The notes beneath the pieces are model-generated. The model worked only from the letters and a program-made list of their open reading frames with translations, did no database searches and was not told the DNA's origin. 64,000 nt of DNA from Eunapius fragilis (taxonomy: Eukaryota > Porifera > Demospongiae > Spongillida > Spongillidae), in the NCBI GenBank assembly GCA_963681505.1, contig OY811972.1, positions 7,890,720-7,954,719 of the forward strand, given 5' to 3'. This document shows positions 34,385-45,067 of this stretch, one piece after another. The stretch's first letter is position 1, and each line of letters opens with the position of its first letter. The translations under genes and the position numbers were made by a program.

Positions 34385-34990
34385 GGACATTGTAGGTGTC
34401 CTAACGTGCACACCATGTGCTGTTCATTTTAACTGTTATGAGATTGTTCCTTAGCTCTGGAAGAGCACTTTTATGTGTGAGCAGGATACATGTAGCAAGG
34501 TTTTTTATTACTATGTACTGATAAGGTATTACAAAGGATGAGTGGTGTATCTACACCCCACACCATCTATCTGCTTTGATGCCACCACCTCTTCAGTTCC
34601 CTCCACTGATTATTTGAACACACTCCTCATATATTGCTTATCTAACCAACAGCACAAGTATCAATTCTCTTCATATTTTATAAATCTACAGGTGAAGTAC
34701 AGAGTGTGGATGGAGAACATGTGTACAAGCTGCTCTTGTTCTAAACATACATGTAGTTTAAAAGCTTTATTCCTACACATCAAGGGTTGTGATAACCTGT
34801 GCTTGGTTGGTACACTTTTATCAATCACCAGCCCCTTAACTGAGATAAATTTGGGGCTCTTTACATTGAGGTATGCCATAAAACTTTCTATGGGCAGATG
34901 CTGTGAATTCCAATTGGATGATTGCCGAACAGCGTCCATCAAAGGGTGGTAGAGACAGCATGTACAGTTTTGGGTGAATGTGCTATGTGC
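34385..34990. repeat. Amplified block segment, copy B
   Basis: Near-identical partner of 31810-32440. Just after it (about 35010) DIRS-like sequence begins. Confidence 0.85.
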
Positions 34991-35501
34991 CCCAGAGTGG
35001 ATCGTTGATTTAAAATGGGAAGGGTATGTGATACCATTCTACTTCAAACCTACGGCGTATACAAGGACAAATCAGCAGTCGACGTGGGTGAACACATGAT
35101 TTGTGGACCTTGCTGTTGCTTAGCTGCTCAGTGGGGGTTACGTCCAGACAGTAAGTGCTAGACCACATATTTGCAGCCCACTGTCAGAAAAAGTGCTTGG
35201 TGCTTAACCTGCATCATGTGAACCAGTTAGTATGGAAACAGAAATTTAAGTATGAAGACTTGCGTATTGCCATGATGCTTTTCAGATCAGGTGAGAATAT
35301 GATTTAAAGTCGGGTTACCACCATGTGGAGGGGTGGAGGTGCATTGTAAGTACTTGGGTTTTGATGGACCATGTGTTCTCTAAACTTATGCGATCCTTGG
35401 TTAAGCTATGGCGATCTAAGGGGTTAAAAGCAGTGATGTAGCTGGACAATGGCATATGTGCAGTTAAGGGTAAGATAGAGGCCAAAAAGGCCAGTGCATG
35501 G

Positions 35502-36002
35502 GTGAGGGATGCTTTTGAATGTGCGGGTTTGGTTGTGCATGAGGGTAAGTCAGTTTGGTTCCCGTCACTTAGCACAGCGTGGTTGGGATTCAATGCAGAC
35601 CTGGAACGGGGCTGTGTTTCGGTTCCAGAAGCTAAGTTGGCAGTGTTGCGTGCCATGTTGCAGATCACTGGGGTAGCCACACATCTGAATGCACGGTTTA
35701 TAACTAGTTTGGTTGGCAAGATTATTTCCAAGGGGTTGGCTTTGAGGCCAATGTCTAGGATTATGACTAGGAGTTTGTATGTCTTGCTGTGGTCCAGACA
35801 TGCATGGTGTGAGCACTTAGAGATCAACCGAGGTGTGCAGCGGGAGTTAGAGTTTTGGAAATCATCTAGTTGTGTGGCCCAATATAATGCCCAGCCTATA
35901 TGGCTTAGCCCTCCAGCCGCTAGGTTGGTGTATTCGTATGTGAGTGATACTGGCTATTGGGGGTATTCAGTGGAGCACGGCCTGCATGTTGCACTGCACT
36001 AA
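35502..36002 (+). pseudogene. RT/RNase H region ORF of the DIRS-like element
   Basis: This 166-codon open frame is the best preserved part of the element (VVHEGKSVWFPSLSTAWLGF; RSLYVLLWSRHAWCEHLEI; ELEFWKSSS; SDTGYWGYSV). The frame upstream carries stops. It matches the region following the RT thumb in DIRS-group elements. Confidence 0.65.
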
Positions 36003-36111
36003 TGCACTTACATACACATGTGTAGACTGACTTACACACATGTATCCACACATACGTATGAGTTATGTTGAAGCCCTTATATGGAAGGAGATATATTCCT
36101 GCCTGCTATGA

Positions 36112-36340
36112 CTGGGCCTCTGGGAGTGGCCAGTGAGTGTCGATGGGTGTGGCCAGTGAGTGAGGGTTGGTGGGTGTGGCCAGTGAATGTAGAGTTGTGT
36201 TGCTGATGCTGAGGGCCTCTGGGTGTGCCAGTGAGTGTGGAGTTGTGAGGATCAATGTGTGTGGCCAGTAAGTGAGGGTCAAGGATGTGGCCAGTGAGTG
36301 TGGAGCTATGAGTGGGGGTTATGGGTGTGGCCAGTGAGTT
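36112..36340. repeat. Degenerate minisatellite, GTGTGGCCAGTGAGTG core
   Basis: About eight imperfect units containing gggtgtggccagtgagtg with variable spacing (18 to about 50 nt). It lies between the RNase H and recombinase parts of the DIRS-like element. Confidence 0.7.
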
Positions 36341-36787
36341 CTTAGTGTCAGTAAGACGGAACATGGTGTGCTGGTGTGCTATAGTCAAGTCTACTAGTGT
36401 AGAATGGTGATCAAACTGCATATAGTAGTTCAATTTCTTGTTAAAGCTTTTACTTGAACTTGAATTTTCCCCCCAAAAATACATTCGATGCAAGTACAGA
36501 GATCGAATGTCAGTGTTAGCGAGTCATTCGTGTGCGAGTGTGGTTGGATGGCGCTGTACCTGGGTGCCTTCAAGAGATGGAAACGTGTTGAGTCGTGAGC
36601 TGCAACAGACGAGGCAGTGCAAGCACTGGTGCCTGGCTGCATCAGGTGGCTGGTTTGCCATCAGTGAGGGATGCACCATTAGTGCAGGTGACACTGGCAG
36701 GGCTCAGGAGTGGAATGGTGGGGCCAAAGATGTGCAAGGAGCCTGTCACTGCAGATATGTTAAGGGCAATGGTAGACTTGGTGGGGC

Positions 36788-37588
36788 CATAGATTATAGA
36801 ATACAGGGATTGGAAACGCTAAAGATTACGGGATTCATCCGCATTTCACCATTCCGTAAATTATGTACTCTGGCCAGGGCACTTTTGTGAGCTTTGCCGA
36901 GAAAATAGTCAGTACATTTGAGAAAATTGTGCCCGATCCGGCTATTCAAAGGGTAAAAATACGTTTAACAATAAGAAGAGGCATTTGTGGAGCAATTCCA
37001 TTCAACACGAGCTTCGACCGAAACGAACTTGCGAGCCATTTGCTCCTACAACACATGCACAACACAGAAGAAATTCTGATCACGCCACTCAATATGCATT
37101 TCTGATTCAATATATGTCCTCAAATATTCTAGAATCCTGATCACTTTTCTGGGAAAAGTACACAAAAAGTACGCTTTTTGGATATCATTATATGACGATT
37201 TACAATGCCAGAACCCTTTGCAGGGACTCCAGAACATTACTACGCCACACTACCAACTACATAATCTATATGGGAACTCCCAAAGTGGATATATAATGTT
37301 TCCTGTGTCCAGGAAAATGCCACAACCACTACCCGATCACGTGGTAGCTACAATCGCTCGCTGGCTCAACTGAAACTCTGTAAAAAGAATAGTTAAAGGA
37401 TTCTTTGATGTCAAAGAGGCTGTCCTCACACACAGTTATAGGCTAAACAACGCCGAAAGAAGCTCTCTACGGAACAGCTCGCACGCCCACCAAAGGATTC
37501 GATGCGAAGCACGGTCATGTAACGGAACGTGACGTCACGTCACGTAAATGTATATACCGTTTCCAATCCCTTTATTCTATAATCTATG
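36788..37588. mobile_element. 801-bp inverted-repeat DNA transposon, nested in the recombinase
   Basis: Left end CATAGATTATAGAATACAGG; right end is its inverted match (CCCTTTATTCTATAATCTATG). The inverted repeats are about 31 nt, with one mismatch. The flanks carry a direct duplication GTGGGGC (36781-36787 and 37589-37595). Removing the element rejoins the recombinase homology (DLVG before, PSLSDIRLLVLCLVAFAGFM-like after). No transposase is visible, so it is non-autonomous. The 7-8 bp target duplication would suit hAT-like elements (inference). Confidence 0.8.
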
Positions 37589-38179
37589 GTGGGGCAGGAA
37601 CCATCATTGTCTGATATCAGACTGTTAGTACTATGCCTGGTGGCATTTGCTGGTTTTATGCACTGTGATGAGTTATTAAAGTTGCAGTGCTCTGATATTG
37701 CATTTGGCAATTCAAAGAAAGCATGACCATAAAAATAACGTTTAGCAAGACAGATCAGTACAGGGAGGTACAGGGACACCTATATACCCGGTAGCCATGA
37801 TGGAGAGATATTTCAGCATGGGTGGTTTATGTACATTTACACAAGAGCATGGCAAAGTGCTTTGGGCAAAAGGTGGGCAGCGATTGAGTAAATCAGTGGG
37901 TGGGGGATGAGCTACAAAAGACATACAGTGTAGAGAGTTGCTACTAGAGAAGACAGAACAGTTGGGTATGGACCCAAGTGTATTTGGCATAGATAGTCTG
38001 TGGGCAGGTGGTGCCACTGCTGCAGTGAGGGCTGGTGTGGCCCATCACTTATACAAGAGGCATGGCCGCTAGAGGTCACAATCTGCCAAGGATGGTTATG
38101 AAGGATGCACTGGAAACTCGTTTGTCGGTTACTAAGCAGTTGGGAATATAACTCCCAACTGGTCAGCCCGTTCTTTGTT

Positions 38180-39110
38180 TGTCTATTGTGTCTTATTAAG
38201 ATGATGTGCACAGGTGACGCTACAACTATGGTTATGTGAAATGGGACTGTGATACCACAGTTTTGTGCAGTGTTAATGCAATGATGTGTTTGGTCAAATA
38301 AGGAGATTACCTAAACGGATGACAGATAAGCCTGGAGTACTACATGTATGACACCGAGGGAGTTCTCTGTGAATTGTGCTTTATGTGGCTGGGTAGTGCT
38401 AGATAGCACATTTTTGTGTACATGTATGGGGCAGTAAAAAGGTCTTGTTCTGTATTCGTAGTGTATAATTGTAGCGATTTTGACCTGTATTGGTCTAACT
38501 TTGGCCCAACTTCATTTCATATGAATAGCACCATAAATGTGTCAACTAGTAGTACGCTGTTTAAACTATGACGTACAAACGATGATGTATTCGTGCATGA
38601 AATACGTCTGTCACGGGTATTTGCTAAAATGGTTTACATGTACATGGTTCTAACCTACTGTTTACACAAGTATACTTAGAAATTGTTCAGTGATTAGATC
38701 CACATAGATGAATAAGATTTAACCACAAATTCTTTTGAACGTTGATACCTATCACCTCGATAAGCACTATACATTACTCACATTCTTATTCTACCCTCAT
38801 TTATTGTGCCATCTCATCTCTTTGAGTGGGCAGGGACAATTAAAGTGACCAAGTTTTTAGTTGTGGCCAGAATATTACAGCTGCACGCTATGAATACCAT
38901 GCACGCTAACAGTAGAGCAGCTGAAACCTTCAGCACACAACAAAGCGTCATCGTTCAATACGATCTGCATGTAAAAAACGACAACGTTGAATATATGTAC
39001 ACGTATGTGCAATTTTCATAATTTTTATTAATGGTACATGTAGCCCTTTGCCACTGCATCCTTATAACATCCCTCCATACCCTCACTAGTCCATACATGT
39101 ACATGTATAC
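38180..39110. other. Non-coding stretch
   Basis: No gene is seen. A segment near 38315 (GATGACAGATAAGCCTGGAG) recurs at 45568, so part belongs to the dispersed block. Confidence 0.45.
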
Positions 39111-39137
39111 ATCTCTCCACAACTAAACATCACTTAC

Positions 39138-39239
39138 ATCAGATCTTGCTATATTCACTCCAGCACCAGCTCCCAACAAGGTCTGTACTACATCATGATG
39201 ACCATTCTGACTTGCCACATACAGTGGAGTTGTATTGTT
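39138..39239 (-). CDS. Ankyrin-repeat exon (102 nt)
   Basis: NNTTPLYVASQNGHHDVVQT then LLGAGAGVNIARSD, acceptor taccag, donor gtaagt, phase 0. It is the least altered member of the exon family and serves as its reference. Confidence 0.85.
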
Positions 39240-40158
39240 CTGGTAATGAGAGAAGGAACAAAGGCATCACAGATGCACATGCATGTAAGAAGGTGAGAAA
39301 TTTGAAAGTGAATATGATAAAGAGGAGTGAATGAGATAAGTACCGTGGTAAAAGGTGCATGTTGGGAGGGTGTATAAAGAACATCAAAATCAGTCCAACG
39401 TGTAACTAAAGTGTGTGGGTCAATGGCATTTGGTTAATTTAATTAATTTTATCAGCCCAGTTACAGTTGAAGATTCCAGAAGTGTATTTTTTTGCTAATC
39501 ATTGTAACATGTACATGTAGCTGATGTGTAGGGTGATATGATGGCATTCTAATTCCAAACTGAAAGTACATGTAACAAGTACATTGCATTGACAACATTA
39601 AACATTTAATGAGTATGTTGAACACATACATGTATACATGTGGCGTACATAAAGAATAAAATAAGAGACCACTGATGCCAATGAGGGATAAAAATATCAG
39701 CCACAAAGAAGGCACATGGTAATGTAACTATAAATGCTATTACATTTGCATGTGTAGGATTGTATCATTACTGTGCAGTAGGTTGCTCATTGTACAGTAC
39801 CTATGCTTGTACTTTTGCTTGTACCTGGCTACATTGATGTGGATATACATGTAAATACTTTGACATTGTTTTCATTGTATTCTACCTGTGTAACAAGTAC
39901 ATGTACAGTTAAAAATCTGTTTAATGTCCATGTACCTTAATGCATGTTCTACCTTCGTCCTATGTGTAGGAAAATAATAAATCATGAATGATTAGTTATA
40001 TTTCAATGTTGGAGAAACTTTACTACAAGTGAAATTTTTAAACATGAAATTCGATTTCTTCAGGTACAGTGTACATGTAACTAGTATATTTCAGCAAAGT
40101 ACCTATCATATTTCTCCATTTATCCACTTTACAACTGATGAGTTAGAACATCACTTAC

Positions 40159-40260
40159 ATCAGATTTTGCTATATTCACTCCAGCACCAGCTCCCAACAA
40201 GGTCTGTACTACATCATGATGACCATTCTCACTTGCCACATACAGTGGAGTTGTATTGTA
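40159..40260 (-). CDS. Ankyrin-repeat exon (102 nt)
   Basis: YNTTPLYVASENGHHDVVQT then LLGAGAGVNIAKSD, acceptor taccag, donor gtaagt. The preceding about 460 nt (39700-40158) match the sequence before the exon at 48959, so the duplicated unit includes the intron. Confidence 0.85.
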
Positions 40261-40519
40261 CTGGTAAGGAGAGAAGGAACAAAAGCATCACAGATGCACA
40301 TAAGAAGGGAGAACAGTTTGAAAGTGAATATGAAGAAGAGAATTGAATGAGAGAAGTACAGAGGGAGAAGGTGCATGTTGGGAGGGTGTAGAAATGGCAA
40401 CATCACCAGATCAATTTGCATGCATGCCAGCATGTTCATGGAACACACGGGGTTTGTGGTATTAGGGTAAGGACTGAGGTCATGCCACAATCTACATGTA
40501 CATGTATACTGATAGGGTA

Positions 40520-40693
40520 ATTAATAATATTCAACATCTCAAGTGCCAGCTGAGGTGGAGGGTAAGTTAACATGTACATGGAAAGTACACCATTAAACCA
40601 TCCACAGAGATGTACAGAGATGTATAGAACTGTAGGCATGTCAAGCTGCATGTTGTGTGTATGATCAGCTGCTTAAGATATACATGTATGGCT
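40520..40693. repeat. 174-bp direct repeat, left flank of the YR retroelement
   Basis: It matches 44894-45067 at about 170 of 174 positions (ATATTCAACATCTCAAGTGC to TACATGTATGGCT), same orientation and same length. Element sequence starts immediately after it. Confidence 0.9.
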
Positions 40694-40699
40694 AATGAT

Positions 40700-41826
40700 A
40701 CGGACAGTGCTGCGAGGCTTTCATGAGGCGTGCGGATATAACGAAGGAACGCCGCACTATGCCATCTGCCCAGGGTTTGGATCATGGAGTCTTCAATACC
40801 CGCTTTTGCAGCTGTTGTGGCGGCCCCGATGCGGAAACTGTGGCCCGCAAACTGATCACTGGGGAGACCTGCTGCCTTCATGTAGTCTCTCAGCTGTGCA
40901 ATGAAACGGGGCTTGGTGATGGGCTTCTTCTCCCCGTCAATGAAGAAATACCCTGGTGAATCGCCCCTGCAGTTAATGAATTTTATTATGGTAGTTACCG
41001 GGCATAGTAGACAACCAGTGCGCCCCATGAGGATATCAGCTCCTGCGCTGAATTGATCGCACTTTGACCTCTTTAAGTGGATTTTAACCAAGGTAGTGGC
41101 TGCCTTGCTGTCGAGGGCAACATCTCCCCAGGAAAGATGACTTGCCGAACTGTACTCGGCCTCCAACCCAATCAGTAACTCACCGAGGCGGAATAAATCA
41201 AAGAATGCCAAGGTGGCAGTAGCCCAGAACGCCAGTTTGTCTGGTTCAGAGACCGGTGCACCTAGCACAGCATGGATCTGACGTAAAACGGCAACGGTGA
41301 TTGGCATGTGAATACATGGTGTGCGATTCCCTGACGCCCTGCCGTCCAGTACCCTCTTCAACACTGGCAGTGTGGATTCCTCCCGCGGAGGCGGCAGCCC
41401 CAGGGACAGCTGCATGCTGCGGACAGCCGAAAGGTACACCTTAATCATCTGAGGTGCCAGCTCATCATTCGCCAATTTAGTGGAGAAGTAGCAGAGCAAC
41501 TTCTCGGTCACTGGGAAAGGATCAGAAACATTGTATTGCATGCAAAACGAGTTAAAACGTCTCAATGCGCAGTTGTAGGACCGGTGCGTGGATGCGGTGA
41601 GGCCATTGTGAAAGTATCCCTGAAGCGACGCGTCCAGTTTCGTGACGTCCAATCCCCCTGACGTGTCAAGCAGGATCTCCAGTAGCTGGGTAGGAACTTT
41701 TACCTGCTTGCTTCTGAGTGCTGGAACCTTACACAGGAAAGAGGACAGGTTATTGCGGAAAAGATCATCGGTTAGATCATTCGCCTTAGTAGGTATATAC
41801 GAGGCCGATAATTCAATATTAGGCAT
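40700..41826 (-). CDS. Tyrosine recombinase (YR) of the retroelement
   Basis: The first residues (IELSASYIPTKANDLTDDLF) are the tail of the RNase H domain. They are followed by a SAM-like core-binding part (STHRSYNCALRRFNSFC) and a catalytic domain. The catalytic set is present: Arg in FFDLFRLGELL (about residue 213), Lys in VKIHLKRSK, His-x-x-Arg in HSFRIGAATT (about 329), His in LGRWHS and Tyr in FLRYIRTP (about 363). A recombinase of this kind joins circular cDNA to the target. The frame runs into the flanking 174-bp repeat, so the native C-terminus is unclear. Confidence 0.88.
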
Positions 41827-41837
41827 TAATTTAAACC

Positions 41838-41908
41838 ACAGGAAAGAGGACAGGTTATTGCGGGAAAGATCATCGGATAACCCTAACCCTAACCCTAACC
41901 CTAACCCT
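41838..41908. repeat. Telomere-type insertion with local duplication inside the element
   Basis: 41838-41877 (ACAGGAAAGAGGACAGGTTA...) duplicates 41733-41772, and is followed by five CCCTAA units (41878-41908). The insert separates the RNase H C-terminus from its tail, which resumes at 41826. Read on the minus strand the array gives an RVRVRVR stretch. Confidence 0.9.
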
Positions 41909-41911
41909 GTA

Positions 41912-42342
41912 CGACGCTTCGATGAAAAATAGGCAGCGCAGCATGTGCATTAGCTGTGGCTGTTTACTCGACCTTGAACAAAGTACTGCGATGACTGCTT
42001 GATTATCACAGTGGCAGAGTACCTTCTGGGCCTGCCAGCGCCTGCCCCACACAACCACCGTGAACATGATCGGCAGCAGTTCTTTTATCGTGATTGCTAG
42101 GGGCGAGGACTGTTCGTCCCACTCGATCTGGAACCACAAGTTGGTGGTATGGGCGCCGCACCCCATGACCCGGAAGCATCAGACGCAAACTCCGATGTGG
42201 GTCCTGCAAGTAGGTACGAGACCCCTTTCCATGGTGCTATAAAGTCTGTCCACCACTGTAGATCGGAGTGGAACTCTCGATTGAGCCGGATTCGATGGTG
42301 CGCCTTCTTGTGCTGTTTAAGCAAGTCTATCATTCTCCTCAA
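41912..42342 (-). pseudogene. RNase H region of the YR retroelement
   Basis: Two overlapping frames carry one domain: FHSDLQWWTDFI, FASDASGSWG, then after a frameshift near 42160 GCGAHTTNLWFQIEW, ITIKELLPIMF, VLCHCDNQAVIAVL and MLRCLFFIEA. Catalytic acidic positions (SDAS, KEL, CDN) are present. The upstream junction to RT is also frameshifted. Confidence 0.75.
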
Positions 42343-42392
42343 GAAGGAATGACCGGGACGAACGACTTTGCAAGCATGGTTTAGAGTGCCAA

Positions 42393-43451
42393 TTAGTCCT
42401 TCTTCGAACAGGATTTCCGGTCTCCCCAGTCAATTAGGAGGGACTGTAGACACGCCAGTTTCTTCGGTGGAAGGCTCAGCTGGCCTGTTGTTGTATCGAT
42501 CATGATGCCCAAGAACGTTACCCGGGTCGCTGGACCCTCAGTCTTATGCTCGGCCAGTGGTATCCCGAGTTCGGTGCATGCCTGCCGCAACACGGTTAAG
42601 GATCTCGCACACTCGTCGGAATTAGGCGACCTGAGAATAGTGAAGTCATCCAAATAATGAAATAAGTGGGCGATCCCCCGCAACATCAGATACCACTCCA
42701 CTGCATCAGCCACAGCGTTGAATATTTTTGGCGCCTACCGGAGACCAAACGGTAGCATTGGATCCGCCAAAACCTGGCCCTTCCATTCCATGCCCAAAAG
42801 TGGGCGATCGTCTGGGTGAACCGGCACCAGACGATATGCTGCCTCGATGTCGACCTTTGCCATAAGTGCACCCTGGCCTAATCCAGTGACTGCTGTAGCT
42901 ACGTCGTCGACCAATGTGTAGCGGAGGGAACAGAGCTCGGGATTGATACCGTCATTCACACTTTCCCCAGGTGGGTAGGATAGGTCTGTTATCAGGCGCC
43001 ATTTCCCGGTGGTGTGGCCCTTGGGAATAACGCCGAACCTGTTAATGTGGACAGTGGAGTGACATATGGGGTCCAGCGGTCCCAGCATCCTGCCCAGCTT
43101 CAGTTGCTCTGAAACGTACCCCTGAACGATATTGGGGTGTTCGAACGAGGAGAACATGTTGGTGGTGGCACTTTTGAGCCGTCGACTGCGCACGAAGCCA
43201 ATCCGGAACCCCACCCTTAAGCCTGAGCAGATGGATGTAGCAAAGTCTTTGTCTGGGTGTCTGCGGAGGGGAGCTTCCCACGCGGTGAGATTCAGTGGGG
43301 TGCGACCACCCTCGAACAATTCGGCGTGAGGTGACGGTAATGAGGTGCACGATTGCAACACCATGAGATCACGAATGTATGGGTAGGCCGTAGCGCCTGC
43401 AAAAAAGTGAACGACCCACCGTAAAGTATAATCGGAATAGCAATGGACCAT
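42393..43451 (-). pseudogene. Reverse transcriptase of the YR retroelement, one in-frame stop
   Basis: RT blocks in order: RFGVIPKGHTTGKWRLITDL, VDDVATAV, AKVDIEAAYRLVPVHP, LPFGLR, then a TAG codon at 42735-42737, then APKIFNAVADAVEW and HYLDDF (the polymerase YxDD box), followed by VTFLGIMIDT. The frame is the same on both sides of the TAG, so a single substitution separates it from a continuous RT. The N-terminal part of the ORF contains the gag-pol spacer. Confidence 0.85.
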
Positions 43452-43548
43452 TAAAAGCTACTATGTACATTGCAGACCTGACAAAGCAGGTGTTCATACC
43501 CAATGGGTGGAGGGCAAACATGGACGGTACAAGTATGCACGCATACAA

Positions 43549-43567
43549 TATATATATATATATATAT
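43549..43567. repeat. (TA)n microsatellite
   Basis: About nine TA units lie between gag and RT on the retroelement. Confidence 0.9.
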
Positions 43568-43666
43568 GATGTCCACGCATGCACTGGTTACACAAATATA
43601 CTAAGGACGTGGCGGCCAGGAGCGGTCACGACCGTTGCGATCCTCTCGCCGGGTATTCTTCGAGCA

Positions 43667-44350
43667 TCAAAGCCATGGGTGGGGACCAAGGCACTCGCGG
43701 CACATGTGCTGGTATTTGCAACGGTCATACCGACACCTCCCGTCGTTGTAATTTTGACAGATTGTGTCCTTTGCCGCCGAGTGCGAGTGTGGGCTCGCTG
43801 GCCTGTGAACTTGGTCGAGAATGTCCGGATTTGACGGGTAGGCACGGAGGTCGTGCGTTTCACTGAGGCAGTAGCGACACTGCAGAATGACCTTGGCGCG
43901 ACCAGTGAACGCCTCGCTGTAGAGCCGCGAATTCACCACCGACCAGTTAAGATCTTTGCTGGCCAGGGCCTCCTGACGATACTGGCGATCGTAGGCCACC
44001 CACGTGGTGCCTTCGAAGTTCCTGGCTGCGCGAATGATAGCCGATTGGTAGGCCCACATCTCGGCGGCTTTGGTGGGGTGTTTCAACGACAAAACCGAGG
44101 CCAGCCGCGCAAATCCCTCCAGCCACACGGTGATCTCCGCAACAGGCGCGCAACGGACGAGTCTGCGTGACAACGGATGGGTGTCGGTCCCCGTTTGGGA
44201 ATCATCCTGCCATGCGACTGGTAACATGTCCGCCATATTCACGAATTCGAATTTGAGGATACGTTTGACAAGCTGAGCTGGTATCCCTGCGATCGGGTCG
44301 AACGACGGTGCCTGATTTGACGACACAGGCGCTGTGCTCGATGACGACAT
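43667..44350 (-). CDS. Gag-like protein of the YR retroelement
   Basis: 227 codons starting MSSSSTAPVSSNQAPSFDP. The first 170 residues are helical (VAEITVWLEGFARLASVLS; MWAYQSAIIRAARNFEGTTW). A C-terminal Cys/His cluster (CQNYNDGRCRYDRCKYQHMC) resembles a CCCH-type zinc finger in gag proteins of DIRS/Ngaro elements. It is intact and would package element RNA (inference from position). Confidence 0.75.
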   Translation of the reverse strand: MSSSSTAPVSSNQAPSFDPIAGIPAQLVKRILKFEFVNMADMLPVAWQDDSQTGTDTHPLSRRLVRCAPVAEITVWLEGFARLASVLSLKHPTKAAEMWAYQSAIIRAARNFEGTTWVAYDRQYRQEALASKDLNWSVVNSRLYSEAFTGRAKVILQCRYCLSETHDLRAYPSNPDILDQVHRPASPHSHSAAKDTICQNYNDGRCRYDRCKYQHMCRECLGPHPWL

Positions 44351-44465
44351 CTGAGATTAACTCTCGCCTGAGAGTTGTGGAGCAAACGTCGGCACGTCTA
44401 TAGTGGACGTCGCGGGCGCCGTACCTAACTAGTGCGGAGAAAGATATATACACCTATGCACACCT

Positions 44466-44741
44466 CTAATCACATAAAAATAAAAAAAAACACGTTAGGT
44501 ACAGATCGTGAGCACGCCCAGGCGACAACAAACCGCGGAGAGATGGCATCAATAATGCGCCCCTTCTATCAACCCAACTATCGCGAAGCCACCGTTTCGA
44601 CTTACTGGACGACTGCGAGGACTGAGGCGCTCCCTTCGTCATGGCGGTGGACAGCCAAGCCAGCTGACGCTCGTTAAAGAGAGGGTCTTCAACGCTGTAT
44701 TTTGACCCGGTCGTCATTTCGGGAGCGGATTTCTCACCCAT
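44466..44741 (-). CDS. Small ORF upstream of gag
   Basis: MGEKSAPEMTTGSKYSVEDP, FNERQLAWLSTAMTK and KRWLRDSWVDRRGALL. It lies at the 5' side of the element and in the same GC-rich composition, so it is probably part of the element (leader ORF or first gag exon). No independent family recognised. Confidence 0.4.
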   Translation of the reverse strand: MGEKSAPEMTTGSKYSVEDPLFNERQLAWLSTAMTKGAPQSSQSSSKSKRWLRDSWVDRRGALLMPSLRGLLSPGRAHDLYLTCFFLFLCD

Positions 44742-44893
44742 CGTTAAGTTTAAGCTTTCTCAAAAAGAAAGAGTCAATGCACGCGGCAGACTGAGGAACA
44801 CGTGTGCCAGGCGCATGCGCTCCAGCCCATATGTAGCCAATGTAGGCGTGGCCGCTCGCATCGGTTAACCGCATTTAACTACCTTAAACTCTA

Positions 44894-45067
44894 TTTAATA
44901 ATATTCAACATCTCAAGTGCCAGCTGAGGTGGAGGGGAAGTTTACATGTACATGGAAAGTACACCATTAAACCATCCACAGAGATGTACAGAGATGTATA
45001 GAACTGTAGACATGTCAAGCTGCATGCTGTGTGTATGATCAGCTGCTTAAGATATACATGTATGGCT
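44894..45067. repeat. 174-bp direct repeat, right flank of the YR retroelement
   Basis: Partner of 40520-40693. Further single copies of the same host sequence occur at about 30637-30811 and, truncated, at 51695-51735, without any element next to them. Confidence 0.9.

Larger units (their letters stand above)
35020..38170 (+). mobile_element. Decayed DIRS-like tyrosine-recombinase retroelement
   Basis: Order on the plus strand: RT remnant (35020-35480), RNase H-like region (35480-36002), tyrosine recombinase in two parts (about 36520-36787 and 37596-38170). In the RT the expected YLDD block reads *LDNG (TAG stop, Asp to Asn). The 35502-36002 frame includes AGLVVHEGKSVWFPS, LITSLVGKIISKGLALRPMS and SDTGYWGYSVEHG. 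In the recombinase, GATAA is retained, but the catalytic H-x-L-R is D-S-L-W and a stop follows KRHGR. An 801-bp inverted-repeat element splits it (36788-37588). It is inactive. YR retroelements integrate by a recombinase rather than a DDE integrase. Confidence 0.75.
40694..44741 (-). mobile_element. YR retroelement (DIRS/Ngaro-like), nearly complete coding part
   Basis: On the minus strand the order is short ORF (44741-44466), gag (44350-43667), reverse transcriptase (43451-42393), RNase H (42342-41912), tyrosine recombinase (41826-40700). This gag-RT-RH-YR order is that of the DIRS/Ngaro class. GC content is above that of the surroundings, which suggests a recent arrival. Damage: one TAG in RT (42735-42737), frameshifts in the RT-RNase H junction and in RNase H, and a telomere-repeat insertion between RNase H and YR. 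No split direct repeats or inverted termini of the element itself are visible. Confidence 0.85.

Noticed and set aside
36438-36890. 150-codon plus-strand ORF as an independent gene
   Set aside because: It crosses the left boundary of the inverted-repeat element at 36788; the recombinase homology is in another frame (AGLPSVRDAPLVQVTLAGL).
40695-40959. Plus-strand ORFs opposite the tyrosine recombinase
   Set aside because: Antisense shadows; the minus strand carries all recombinase motifs.
43463-44170. Plus-strand ORFs opposite gag
   Set aside because: Antisense shadows in GC-rich sequence.
44897-45067. 174-bp repeats as LTRs of the retroelement
   Set aside because: Copies exist without any element, and the gag-RT-RH-YR order is of a class without LTRs; kept as host repeats.
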